Shown piece by piece: positions 7,984-18,955 of a stretch of DNA of 64,000 nt. The stretch is from Paracoccaceae bacterium (GTDB taxonomy: Bacteria; Pseudomonadota; Alphaproteobacteria; Rhodobacterales; Rhodobacteraceae). The stretch spans positions 124,001 through 188,000 of the forward strand of contig JAIXZY010000049.1 of NCBI GenBank assembly GCA_027489355.1, given 5' to 3'. The position numbers and the translations under genes are program-made. The notes under the pieces are model-generated. The model saw nothing but the letters and a program-made list of their open reading frames with translations. It had not been told where the DNA came from and did no database searches. The stretch's first letter is position 1; the number at the start of each line of letters is the position of its first letter.

Positions 7984-9033
7984 ATGCACCAGGTCACCAC
8001 CCGCACCCGCGCCTCGACCATCGCCGGCATCGCCGCGCTGGCACTGATCGCCGTCGGCCTGATCCTGCCCGCCTTCGCGCCGCGCAGCCTGATCCAGGAC
8101 CTGTTCTTCATCCTGACCATGCTGACGCTCGCCCAGCTCTGGAACCTGATCGCAGGGTTCGGCGGCATGGTCAGCGTTGGCCAGCAGGCCTTCGTGGGCA
8201 TCGGCGCCTACGCGATGTTCGCGGGCGTCATCCTGATGGGCTGGGACCCAGTCCCCGCCATCCTCCTCGGAGGTCTCGCGGCCTTCCTCCTCGCCATCCC
8301 GATGGCCTTCTTCGCCTTCCGCCTGGCCGGGGCCTACTTCGCCATCGGCACCTGGGTTATCGCCGAAGTCACCCGCCTGGTCATTGCCCAGTGGAAAACC
8401 CTCGGCGGCGGCACCGGCACCTCTCTCCCGCGTGAAGCCACCTCTGACATCATCGGCGTCGAGACCATCGCTAACCTCTTCGGACTCCGCGACGCCGCCG
8501 CCCGCGATGTGCTGGCATACTGGCTGGCCCTCGGACTAGCCGTCGCCACGATGGCCGCGATCTACGCGCTTCTGCGCTCTCGCACCGGGCTAGCCCTTGC
8601 CGCCGTCCGCGACAACGACAACGCCGCCCGGTCCGTGGGTGTGGACGCGCGCCGGGTGAAGTGGATCGTCTTCCTCGCCGCCGCCACCATGACCGGCCTG
8701 GTCGGCGCGCTGATCTACGTCCAGACCGCCCGCATCTCGCCGGACGCGGCCTTCAGCGTCACCAACTGGACCGCCTACGTGATCTTCATTGCTGTCATCG
8801 GCGGGATCGGGCGGCTGGAAGGGCCAATCCTGGGCGTCCTGGTCTTCTGGGGCCTGCAGACCGCCTTCGCCGACTACGGCAGCTGGTATCTCCTGGCGCT
8901 TGGAGTGCTGGCCATTGCGACCATGCTGTTCGCGCCGCGCGGTCTCTGGGGGCTGATCCATGACCGCACGGGCCTGTCCCTGTTCCCGGTGCAACGCCGC
9001 CTGATCCTCATCGACGAAAGGAGCAAGCCATGA
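7984..9033 (+). CDS. ABC transporter permease, LivM type
   Basis: A 349-residue permease with about ten hydrophobic segments. The LivM hallmark QLWNLIAGFGGMVSVGQQAF is near residues 50-69, and RSRTGLALAAVRDNDNAARS is the coupling loop to the ATPase. The C-terminus FAPRGLWGLI is typical. It starts just after the LivH-type gene and overlaps the following NTF2-like gene by 4 bp, which ties that small protein to the same transcript. Confidence 0.9.
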   Translation: MHQVTTRTRASTIAGIAALALIAVGLILPAFAPRSLIQDLFFILTMLTLAQLWNLIAGFGGMVSVGQQAFVGIGAYAMFAGVILMGWDPVPAILLGGLAAFLLAIPMAFFAFRLAGAYFAIGTWVIAEVTRLVIAQWKTLGGGTGTSLPREATSDIIGVETIANLFGLRDAAARDVLAYWLALGLAVATMAAIYALLRSRTGLALAAVRDNDNAARSVGVDARRVKWIVFLAAATMTGLVGALIYVQTARISPDAAFSVTNWTAYVIFIAVIGGIGRLEGPILGVLVFWGLQTAFADYGSWYLLALGVLAIATMLFAPRGLWGLIHDRTGLSLFPVQRRLILIDERSKP

Positions 9034-9473
9034 CCGACGAAGACCGCAAGTCCATTGCCATCAGCTACCTCAAGTCGCTTGACGCGGGCGGCGTATCGCC
9101 CACCACGGGACTTGGCCTTTTCGACCACTTCTCCGACGATGCCGAGGTCTTCTTCCCGAAATGGGGCGTGGCCCGGGGAAAGGAGGAGGTCATCCGGATG
9201 TCCTCTGACGTGGGCGGAACGCTGAAGTCGATCAAGCACCATTACGACGGGTTCACCTGGTACATGACCGGCACCGACAGCTTTGCCGTCGAAGGGACCA
9301 GCGAGGGCGAGCACCGCGACGGACCCTGGATGGCCGACCAGCCCAAGTGGGGCGCGGGCCGCTGGTGCGACTGTTTCACGGTGAAGAACGGCAAGATCAC
9401 CCGGCTCTTCATCTACCTCGACCCGGATTACGCCGGGAAAGACACTACGCGCTACGGCTGGATCACAGCCTAG
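9030..9473 (+). CDS. NTF2-like/SnoaL-fold protein
   Basis: A 147-residue soluble protein with the cone-shaped NTF2-like pattern: an N-terminal helix (SIAISYLKSLDAGG), a FDHFSDDAEVFFPKWG segment, a mid-region YDGFTWYMTGTDSFAVEG and the final strands WCDCFTVKNGKITRLFIYLD. Members act as small isomerases, hydrolases or ligand binders and are annotated widely without function. It overlaps the LivM-type gene by 4 bp and precedes the flavin hydroxylase, so it probably handles an intermediate of the same pathway. No catalytic assignment can be made from sequence alone. Confidence 0.75.
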   Translation: MTDEDRKSIAISYLKSLDAGGVSPTTGLGLFDHFSDDAEVFFPKWGVARGKEEVIRMSSDVGGTLKSIKHHYDGFTWYMTGTDSFAVEGTSEGEHRDGPWMADQPKWGAGRWCDCFTVKNGKITRLFIYLDPDYAGKDTTRYGWITA

Positions 9474-9481
9474 GACCTTGC

Positions 9482-9503
9482 GGCCGGGGGAAGCCTCCCG
9501 GCC
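9482..9503 (+). terminator. Intercistronic hairpin before the flavin hydroxylase gene
   Basis: GGCCGGGGG-AAG-CCTCCCGGCC forms a 9-bp stem with one G-T pair, just after the stop at 9473 and ahead of the AAGGGAGGAAAG ribosome site of the gene at 9524. It has no T-run, so it is more likely a partial terminator or mRNA-stability element inside the operon. Confidence 0.5.
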
Positions 9504-9523
9504 CGACCTGAAGGGAGGAAAGA

Positions 9524-11278
9524 ATGACTGCCGACATCACCACCGACGTGCTCATCATCGGGACCGGGCCTGCGGGCTCGGCCACGGCGGCGCTGCTCGC
9601 CTCGTACGGGGTCGAGACGCTGGTGGTGAACCGCTATCGATGGCTGGCGAACACGCCCCGCGCCCACATCACCAACCAGCGCACGATGGAGGTCCTGCGC
9701 GACCTTGGCCCCGAGGTCGAGGCCGAGGCGATGCTGCACGCCACCCATCAGGACCTGATGGGGAACAACGTGTTCTGCGTTTCCCTGGCCGGTGAGGAAC
9801 TGGGCCGGATGCAGTCTTGGGGAACCTCTCCCGAAAGCAAGGCCCGTCATCTGCGCGCTTCCCCGTGCGAGATGAACGACCTGCCACAGACCTTCATGGA
9901 GCCGATCCTGTTCAAGACCGCCTGCGCACGCGGGGCGCAGAGCCGGATGAGCACGGAATACCTGAGCCATGTCCAGGACGCCGACGGCGTGACGACGACC
10001 TGCCGCGACCGGCTGACCGGCAAGGACTTCACCGTGCGGTCGAAGTACCTGGTAGGTGCGGATGGCGGCAACTCGCTGGTGGCCGAACACGCGGGCCTGC
10101 CGTTCGAGGGCAAGATGGGCGTCGGCGGGTCGATGAACATCCTCTTCCGCGCCGACCTGTCGCGCTATGTGTCGCATCGCCCCTCGGTCCTCTACTGGGT
10201 CATGCAGCCCGGGGCCGACGTGGGCGGCATCGGGATGGGTCTGGTGCGGATGGTCCGGCCCTGGAACGAATGGCTGATCGTCTGGGGCTACGACATCAAC
10301 CAGCCCGCCCCCTTGGTGGATGCGACAATGGCGACGCAGGTCGCGCGCCAGCTCGTCGGTGTCCCGGATCTGGAGATCGAGCTTCTGGGTGCAAACACCT
10401 GGACGGTGAACAACTGCTTCGCGACCCATATGCAGTCGGGCCGGGTCTTCATCATGGGCGACGCCGCGCACCGGCATCCGCCGTCGAATGGACTTGGTTC
10501 GAATACGTCAATCCAGGACGGCTTCAACCTGGCCTGGAAACTTGCTGCGGTCGTAAAAGGTCAAGCGACGCCCCAGCTTCTGGACAGCTATTCGACCGAA
10601 CGCGCGCCGGTGGCGCGGCAGATCGTCACCCGCGCCAACAAGTCCATCGCGGAGTTCGGTCCGATCTTCGAGGCTTTGGGGATGGACGGCGGCGTCGACC
10701 ACGACCGGATCGAACGCAGCATGGCCGCGCGCTGCGATGCAACCGAAGCCGGAGAGAAGCAGCGCGAGGCACTTCGCCGCGCTATCGACGCGAAGGTCTA
10801 CGAATTCGACTGCCACGGGGTCGAGATGAACCAGCGCTACGCCTCGGGCGCGGTGGTCAGCGACGGGACCACCGCTTTGGCAGGCGAGAACATGGAGCTG
10901 TACTATCACCCCACCACCGCGCCCGGCGCGCGGCTGCCGCATGCCTGGGTCTATGACAGGGCAGGGGGGAAGCATTCGACGCTGGACCTTTGCGGCAAGG
11001 GCCAGTTCACGATCCTGACCGGGATCGGCGGCGAGGGCTGGGTCAAGGCCGCCGAGGCCGCCGGAAAGGCGCTTGGCTTGCCGGTCCGCGCCGTCACCAT
11101 CGGGCCGCGCGCGGATTACGAGGATCATGTCGGCGACTGGCACAAGGTCCGCGAAATCCGTGACGCGGGCTGCATCCTTGTCCGACCCGACCACCACGTT
11201 GCCTGGCGCAGCCAGACGGCATCCTCCGACCCGGAGGGCGATCTTACCCGCGCCCTTCGCCAGATCCTGGGGCATTGA
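9524..11278 (+). CDS. FAD-dependent phenol hydroxylase (TfdB/PheA-type aromatic monooxygenase)
   Basis: A 584-residue single-component flavoprotein monooxygenase, the length of TfdB (2,4-dichlorophenol 6-monooxygenase). The FAD-binding GxGxxG is IIGTGPAGSATAA (near residue 10), the DG motif is VGADGGNSLV and the second FAD motif is GDAAHRHPPSNGLGSN followed by QDGFNLAWKLA. A C-terminal thioredoxin-like domain (KGQFTILTGIGG onward) is present, as in this family. It should add a hydroxyl to a phenol with NAD(P)H and O2. Standing just before a hydroxyquinol dioxygenase, it probably makes a trihydroxybenzene from a resorcinol or hydroquinone-like compound. Perfect ribosome site GGGAGGAAAG upstream. 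Confidence 0.88.
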   Translation: MTADITTDVLIIGTGPAGSATAALLASYGVETLVVNRYRWLANTPRAHITNQRTMEVLRDLGPEVEAEAMLHATHQDLMGNNVFCVSLAGEELGRMQSWGTSPESKARHLRASPCEMNDLPQTFMEPILFKTACARGAQSRMSTEYLSHVQDADGVTTTCRDRLTGKDFTVRSKYLVGADGGNSLVAEHAGLPFEGKMGVGGSMNILFRADLSRYVSHRPSVLYWVMQPGADVGGIGMGLVRMVRPWNEWLIVWGYDINQPAPLVDATMATQVARQLVGVPDLEIELLGANTWTVNNCFATHMQSGRVFIMGDAAHRHPPSNGLGSNTSIQDGFNLAWKLAAVVKGQATPQLLDSYSTERAPVARQIVTRANKSIAEFGPIFEALGMDGGVDHDRIERSMAARCDATEAGEKQREALRRAIDAKVYEFDCHGVEMNQRYASGAVVSDGTTALAGENMELYYHPTTAPGARLPHAWVYDRAGGKHSTLDLCGKGQFTILTGIGGEGWVKAAEAAGKALGLPVRAVTIGPRADYEDHVGDWHKVREIRDAGCILVRPDHHVAWRSQTASSDPEGDLTRALRQILGH

Positions 11279-11279
11279 C

Positions 11280-12152
11280 ATGACCGAACAAGGGTTCTTC
11301 ACCGAAGCCACCTCGGCCGAGGTTGTGATCAGTCGCAACGCCAAGGCTAAGGATGCTCGCCTGGCCGAGATCATGGCGATCCTGACCAAGCATCTCCACG
11401 CCGCCGTGAAGGAAATCGAGCCGACGGAATCCGAATGGTTCCAGGCGATCCAGTTCCTGACCGCCACTGGCCACAAGTGCACCGACTGGCGGCAGGAGTT
11501 CATCCTGCTGTCCGACGTCCTGGGCGTGTCGATGCTGGTCGACGCGATCAACAACCGCAAACCCTCGGGCGCGTCCGAGTCCACCGTCCTTGGCCCCTTC
11601 CACGTCGCCGATGCGCCGGAATTGCCGATGGGGTCGGACATCTGCCTCGACCAGAAGGGCGAGCCGATGCTGGTGCGCGGCACGATCCGCTCGACCAACG
11701 GGACGCCGCTTGCAAATGCCAAGATCGACGTCTGGCAGGCCAACGACGAAGGCTTCTACGACGTCCAACAGAAAGGCATCCAGCCCGACTTCAACCTGCG
11801 CGGGGTGTTCCGCACAGGGGCGGATGGCAGCTACTGGTTCAAGGGCGTGAAGCCCAAGTTCTACCCGATCCCGGACGATGGCCCCGTGGGAAAGCTTCTG
11901 GCGGCGCTTGGCCGCCACCCCTTCCGCCCGGCGCACCTGCACTACATCATCGAGGCCCCGGCCCATGCCCGGCTCGTCACCCATATTTTCGACCCCGACG
12001 ATCCCTACATCGCCTCGGACGCTGTCTTCGGAGTGAAGGAAAGCCTTCTGGCGAAGTTCGACCGGATCACCGACCCGGCCGAGATCGCGATGGCGGGTTT
12101 CGACAAGCCCTTCTTCCTGGTGGAACACGACTTCATTCTCGCGCCCCAATGA
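11280..12152 (+). CDS. Hydroxyquinol 1,2-dioxygenase-type intradiol dioxygenase
   Basis: A 290-residue Fe(III) intradiol dioxygenase. The start at 11280 is 1 nt past the hydroxylase stop; a longer open frame upstream lies inside that gene. The N-terminal dimerisation helices cover about 25-95 and GPFHVADAPELP is at 105-116. Iron ligands are Tyr160 (EGFYDV), Tyr195 (FYPIPDDGP), His219 and His221 (RPAHLHY), spaced exactly as in the paralogue at 624. The FYPIPDDGPVG motif is typical of hydroxyquinol 1,2-dioxygenases, which give maleylacetate, the substrate of the reductase at 3111. The stop overlaps the start of the next gene (ATGA). Confidence 0.9.
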   Translation: MTEQGFFTEATSAEVVISRNAKAKDARLAEIMAILTKHLHAAVKEIEPTESEWFQAIQFLTATGHKCTDWRQEFILLSDVLGVSMLVDAINNRKPSGASESTVLGPFHVADAPELPMGSDICLDQKGEPMLVRGTIRSTNGTPLANAKIDVWQANDEGFYDVQQKGIQPDFNLRGVFRTGADGSYWFKGVKPKFYPIPDDGPVGKLLAALGRHPFRPAHLHYIIEAPAHARLVTHIFDPDDPYIASDAVFGVKESLLAKFDRITDPAEIAMAGFDKPFFLVEHDFILAPQ

Positions 12153-12970
12153 CCAAGCCCTGCATCATCTGTGTCGCCATCACCGGCTCGCTGCCGAAGA
12201 AGGCCGACAACCCGGCCGTGCCGATCACCGTCTCGGAACAGGTCGAATCCACCCATGAGGCCTTCGAGGCAGGGGCAACCATCGTGCATGCGCATGTCCG
12301 CAACGACGACGAAACCCCGTCCTCGGACCCGGAAAAGTTCGCCCGGCTGATGGAAGGCGTGCGCAAGCATTGCCCGGGGATGATCGTCCAGTTCTCGACC
12401 GGGGGGCGGTCCGGCGCGGGCAAGGCGCGGGGCGGGATGCTGCCCTTGCGGCCGGACATGGCCTCGCTGTCGGTCGGGTCGAACAACTTCCCGACCCGCG
12501 TCTACGAGAACCCGCCCGACCTGGTGGACTGGCTGGCGTCCGAGATGCTGGCCTACGACGTCAAGCCCGAGATCGAGTGCTTCGACCTGTCCCACATCCA
12601 CCAGGCCGCTGCCATGCAGCGCGACGGGCGGCTGAAGGCGCCCGCCTACGTGCAGTTCGTCATGGGCGTGAAGAACGCCATGCCGGCCGACCGGGACGTC
12701 TTCGACTATTACATCCGCACGGTGGAACGGCTGTTGCCGGGGTCGGAGTGGTGCGCGGCGGGGATCGGCCCGCACCAGATCACGCTGAACGAATGGTCGG
12801 TCGCGGCTGGCGGCCATGCCCGCACGGGGCTGGAGGACAACGTCCGACTGGACCGCAGCACGCTTGCGCCTTCGAACGCGGCGCTGGTCCGGCGGGTCGT
12901 GGAGATCTGCGAAAGACATCAGCGCCCGGTCGCCACGGTCGCTGAGGCGCGCGGGCTTCTGGGCCTGTAG
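12149..12970 (+). CDS. Beta-keto acid cleavage enzyme (BKACE, DUF849)
   Basis: A 273-residue TIM-barrel Zn enzyme of the 3-keto-5-aminohexanoate cleavage family. Family members condense a beta-keto acid with acetyl-CoA to give acetoacetate and a new acyl-CoA. The predicted Zn ligands are present: His47 and His49 in VHAHVR, and Glu229 in RTGLEDN. The family segment AAGIGPHQITLNEW lies at 203-216. The start overlaps the hydroxyquinol dioxygenase stop, so it is part of the pathway. The natural beta-keto acid here would be 3-oxoadipate from maleylacetate reductase, giving succinyl-CoA and acetoacetate; this substrate is inferred from context. Confidence 0.88.
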   Translation: MTKPCIICVAITGSLPKKADNPAVPITVSEQVESTHEAFEAGATIVHAHVRNDDETPSSDPEKFARLMEGVRKHCPGMIVQFSTGGRSGAGKARGGMLPLRPDMASLSVGSNNFPTRVYENPPDLVDWLASEMLAYDVKPEIECFDLSHIHQAAAMQRDGRLKAPAYVQFVMGVKNAMPADRDVFDYYIRTVERLLPGSEWCAAGIGPHQITLNEWSVAAGGHARTGLEDNVRLDRSTLAPSNAALVRRVVEICERHQRPVATVAEARGLLGL

Positions 12971-13063
12971 CAGCGGCGGCTACTGGGCTTTTCATCCCGG
13001 CCCGAAGGCCATAGATCGTTCGGGCCTGCCCGGACCCGCGCCCGGGCCGTTCCCGGAGGCGTG

Positions 13064-15676
13064 ATGCCCTACGCTTTACCCCCGTCGCCGCACAGTCTGT
13101 CGGCCGCGCGATGCCTGCAGGCGGTGGAAAGCCGCGAAACCGGATTGAGCGCCGATGAAGCCGGGCGGCGCCTGGCCGAGGTCGGCCCAAACCGGTTGCC
13201 GGTCACGCGGCCAAAAGGGCCGCTGAGGCGTTTTCTGGGCCAGTTCGGCAATGTCCTGGTCCTGGTCCTGCTTGCGGCGGCCCTCGTCACCGGGGCCCTG
13301 GGACACGCGGTCGATACGGCGGTGATCCTTGCCGTGGTCCTGGTCAACGCAGCGATCGGCTTCCTGCAGGAGGGCAAGGCCGAAGCGGCGATGGCGGCGA
13401 TCCGTCAGTTGCTGGCGCCGCGTGCCGCGGTCCTCCGCGACGGGCGGCGCTTGACCGTCGATGCGGCGGATCTTGTGCCGGGCGACATCGTGCTGCTTGA
13501 AGCGGGGGACAGGATCCCCGCAGACCTGCGCCTGATCGAAGCGCGCAACCTTTCCGCGGAGGAGGCGATCCTGACGGGGGAATCCGTCCCGGTGGAGAAA
13601 TCGGTGGCGGAGGTTGCTGCCCAAGCCGCAATCGGGGATCGGCGCTCGATGCTGTGGTCCGGGACCCTGGTCACGCAGGGGACCGCCCGTGGCGTCGTGG
13701 TTGCAACCGGACGTGCAACCGAGATCGGCCGGATCGGCGGCCTTCTCGCGACGGTCGATGAACTTGCGACCCCCCTTGTCGCGCAGATCGACCGCTTCGG
13801 ACGCCGGCTTTCGCTGGTGATCCTTGCCGCCTCGGCCGGCTTGCTGGCCTACGGGCACTACGCCGGTCATCTGGCTTTCGCCGATCTGTTCATGGCCGTG
13901 GTCGGTGTGGCCGTCGCGGCGATCCCCGAAGGATTGCCCGCGGTGATGACGATCACATTGGCCCTGGGCGTGCAGTCGATGGCACGGCGCAATGCCATCG
14001 TGCGGCGGCTTCCGGCGATCGAGGCCATCGGCTCGATCTCGGTGATCTGCACCGACAAGACCGGCACACTGACCCGCAACGAGATGGTGGTGGTGGCGGC
14101 CGAAACACCCGAGGGCCGCTTCCGCATCGGCGGCGAAGGCTATGCGCCCGTGGGTGAAGTCATGCCTGCGGGCGATCTTGCGCGGCTTGGTCAGGCTGCG
14201 GCACTGTGCAACGACGCGCGGCTGCATGAGACGGATGGACAGTGGCGGGTGGAGGGCGACCCGATGGAGGGGGCCCTGCTGGCCTTCGCCCGCAAGGTCG
14301 GCGCCGATCCCGCCGGGCCGCGGCTGGACAGCATTCCCTTCGACAGCCGGCACCGCTTCATGGCGGTTCTGAGCGAAAGTCCGGCCGGTCGCAGGATCCA
14401 GGTCAAGGGTGCCCCCGAACGGGTCTTGCGGATGTGCGGCGACGTGGACGGCCACCACTGGCACCACCGGGCCGAAGCCCTGGCGCGCAAAGGCCTGCGG
14501 GTGCTTGCCTTCGCCGAACGCGAGGAGAGCGGAGAGGCGATCGACCACGGGATGCTGGACGGCAACCTGCGTTTCCTGGGACTGCTCGGCCTGATCGACC
14601 CGCCCCGGCCCGAGGCAGTGGCGGCCGTAGCCGAGTGTCATGCGGCAGGAATCCGGGTGAAGATGATCACCGGGGACCATGCGGGAACCGCGCAGGCCAT
14701 CGCGGTCGAGATCGGGCTTCAGCATCCGCATCGGGTGCTGACCGGCGCGGACATCGACGCGCTGGACGACGAGGCCCTTTCCCGCGAGGTGCTTGCGGCC
14801 GACGTCTTCGCCCGCACCAGCCCCGAGCACAAGCTGCGTCTGGTCACCGCCTTGCAGGCGCAGGGGCTGTCGGTCGCGATGACGGGAGACGGAGTGAACG
14901 ACGCCCCCGCGCTGAAGCGGGCGGATGCGGGCGTGGCGATGGGCCTGAAGGGGTCAGAGGCGGCGAAAGAGGCGGCGGACCTCGTGCTGGTCGACGACAA
15001 CTTCGCCTCGATCGTCGCGGCGGTGCGCAAGGGGCGGACAGTCTGGGACAACCTGCAGAAGGTCATCAGCTTCGAACTGCCGACCAACGCGGGCGAGGCC
15101 TTGACCGTGGCGGTGGCCCTGCTGCTTGGCTACGCCCTGCCGATCACGGCGGTCCAGATCCTGTGGGTGAACCTGATCACCGGCATCACGCTGGGCCTTG
15201 CGCTGGCCTTCGAACCGACCGAGGCCGGGACGATGACGCGCCCGCCACGGCCTCGGGATGCGCCGATTCTGACCGGCGTCCTGATTTGGCATGTGGCTCT
15301 GGTCTCTACGCTGTTCGTCGCGGCGGTATTCGGCGTCTTTCTTTACGCGCTGGAGCAGGGGCATTCGCTGGCACTTGCGCAGACCCTGGCGATGAACACC
15401 CTGGTCGTGCTGGAGATCTTTCACCTGTTCTTTGTCCGCAACCTGCACGGCACGTCCCTGACCTGGGCGGCGGTGCGCGGAACGCCTGTGGTCTGGGTGG
15501 TGGTGCTGACGATCACCGCTGCGCAACTGGCGGTCACCTACCTGCCCCTGGTCCAAAGGCTTCTTGGAACCGCGGCGGTGCCCCTGAAGGAGGGGATGCT
15601 GATCCTTGGCGTCGGGGTTCTGTTCTTCGCTGTCGTCGAAATCGAAAAGCGGGTCCGGCTGGCCCTGTCCCGATGA
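13064..15676 (+). CDS. P2-type cation-transporting ATPase (Ca2+-ATPase-like)
   Basis: An 870-residue P-type ATPase. An N-terminal cation-ATPase domain (LSADEAGRRLAEVGPNRL) is followed by the actuator motif LTGESVPVEK, the ion-pathway PEGLP motif (AVAAIPEGLPAV), the phosphorylation motif with Asp331 in CTDKTGTLT, the hinge TGDGVNDAPALKRAD and about six C-terminal membrane helices. PEGLP plus six C-terminal helices place it in the SERCA/PMCA-like P2 group, so Ca2+ or Mn2+ export is likely, with Na+/K+ as alternatives. A GTG at 13061 directly precedes the ATG used here; GGAGG lies 4 nt before the ATG. It stands alone between the catabolic operon and katG. Confidence 0.9.
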   Translation: MPYALPPSPHSLSAARCLQAVESRETGLSADEAGRRLAEVGPNRLPVTRPKGPLRRFLGQFGNVLVLVLLAAALVTGALGHAVDTAVILAVVLVNAAIGFLQEGKAEAAMAAIRQLLAPRAAVLRDGRRLTVDAADLVPGDIVLLEAGDRIPADLRLIEARNLSAEEAILTGESVPVEKSVAEVAAQAAIGDRRSMLWSGTLVTQGTARGVVVATGRATEIGRIGGLLATVDELATPLVAQIDRFGRRLSLVILAASAGLLAYGHYAGHLAFADLFMAVVGVAVAAIPEGLPAVMTITLALGVQSMARRNAIVRRLPAIEAIGSISVICTDKTGTLTRNEMVVVAAETPEGRFRIGGEGYAPVGEVMPAGDLARLGQAAALCNDARLHETDGQWRVEGDPMEGALLAFARKVGADPAGPRLDSIPFDSRHRFMAVLSESPAGRRIQVKGAPERVLRMCGDVDGHHWHHRAEALARKGLRVLAFAEREESGEAIDHGMLDGNLRFLGLLGLIDPPRPEAVAAVAECHAAGIRVKMITGDHAGTAQAIAVEIGLQHPHRVLTGADIDALDDEALSREVLAADVFARTSPEHKLRLVTALQAQGLSVAMTGDGVNDAPALKRADAGVAMGLKGSEAAKEAADLVLVDDNFASIVAAVRKGRTVWDNLQKVISFELPTNAGEALTVAVALLLGYALPITAVQILWVNLITGITLGLALAFEPTEAGTMTRPPRPRDAPILTGVLIWHVALVSTLFVAAVFGVFLYALEQGHSLALAQTLAMNTLVVLEIFHLFFVRNLHGTSLTWAAVRGTPVVWVVVLTITAAQLAVTYLPLVQRLLGTAAVPLKEGMLILGVGVLFFAVVEIEKRVRLALSR

Positions 15677-15680
15677 CGAA

Positions 15681-15705
15681 CGGCCCGGGAGAAGCTCCCG
15701 GGCCG
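15681..15705. terminator. Bidirectional hairpin between cation ATPase and katG
   Basis: An 11-bp perfect stem CGGCCCGGGAG / CTCCCGGGCCG with an AAG loop lies between the convergent stops at 15676 and 15741. There is no clear T-run on either strand, but position and stability fit a shared terminator. Confidence 0.7.
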
Positions 15706-15740
15706 CCGCCACTGACACTCGTCCTACTGGGTAAACCCGA

Positions 15741-18041
<2,301 letters not shown>

Positions 18042-18061
18042 CGTCGCGATATGTAGAGCCT

Positions 18062-18952
18062 ATGATAAAGCTGACCCTCAAACATCTGCGCTATTTCGAC
18101 GCACTGGCCCGCCACCGCCATTTCGGACGCGCGGCCGAGGCGTCTTCGATCTCGCAGCCTGCGCTTTCGCTGCAGGTGAAGGAACTGGAAGACATTCTGG
18201 GCGCCCCCCTGGTGGAAAGGGGGGCGCGGCAGATCAGCCTGACCGCCCTGGGCGAGGAGTTTGCGGTGCGGGCGCGCGATGTGCTGCGCGCGGTGGATGA
18301 GCTTGGGGTCCTGGCACGGGCTTCGACGGGACCCTTGTCCGGGCGGCTGCGGCTGGGCGTGATTCCGACGGTGGCGCCTTATCTGCTGCCCCGGCTGATG
18401 CGCGAAGTGTCCGGCCGGTTCCCGGATCTCGACCTTCGCCCGCGCGAGGCTGTGACGCCGCGGCTTCTGCGTGACCTGGGCGAGGGGCGGCTGGACCTTG
18501 CGCTGCTGGCGCTTCCGGTGTCCGAGCCGTCCCTGGTGGAACACCTGCTTCTGGAAGAGGAGTTCCTGCTGGTCCGCCCCGATTCCGCAGAGAGCGATCC
18601 GGTGCCGGCCCCCGACGACCTGCGCCAGATGCCGCTGCTCCTTCTGGAAGAGGGTCACTGCTTCCGCGATCAGGCCATTGCGGTCTGCAAGCTGTCACCC
18701 GGCTTGTCCGGCGACATCATGGAAGGCTCGTCGCTGGCGACGCTGGTGCAGATGGTGGGGGCCGGGATCGGCGTCACGCTGATCCCGGAGATGGCGGCAA
18801 GGGTCGAGGGGCGCTCGGCCCCGGTGGTGCTGGATCGCCTGCCCGAGCCACGGCCCAGCCGGACGATCGGACTGGTCTGGCGGCGGTCGAACCCGTTGTC
18901 CGACCGCTTCGCCGATCTGGCCGAGGGCCTCCGCGCGGCGCTGGCGGCCTGA
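18062..18952 (+). CDS. oxyR: Peroxide-sensing LysR regulator OxyR
   Basis: A 296-residue LysR regulator. The helix-turn-helix lies at about 18-45 (FGRAAEASSISQPALSLQVK) and the effector domain begins near 93. The redox pair is intact: Cys200 in EEGHCFRDQ and Cys209 nine residues later, the same spacing as Cys199-Cys208 of E. coli OxyR. It should oxidise to a disulfide in the presence of H2O2 and activate katG, which is divergently transcribed next to it. The ATG at 18062 gives the normal N-terminus MIKLTLKHLRYF. It ends 3 bp before the stop of the convergent dipeptidase gene. Confidence 0.95.
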   Translation: MIKLTLKHLRYFDALARHRHFGRAAEASSISQPALSLQVKELEDILGAPLVERGARQISLTALGEEFAVRARDVLRAVDELGVLARASTGPLSGRLRLGVIPTVAPYLLPRLMREVSGRFPDLDLRPREAVTPRLLRDLGEGRLDLALLALPVSEPSLVEHLLLEEEFLLVRPDSAESDPVPAPDDLRQMPLLLLEEGHCFRDQAIAVCKLSPGLSGDIMEGSSLATLVQMVGAGIGVTLIPEMAARVEGRSAPVVLDRLPEPRPSRTIGLVWRRSNPLSDRFADLAEGLRAALAA

Positions 18953-18955
18953 GCG

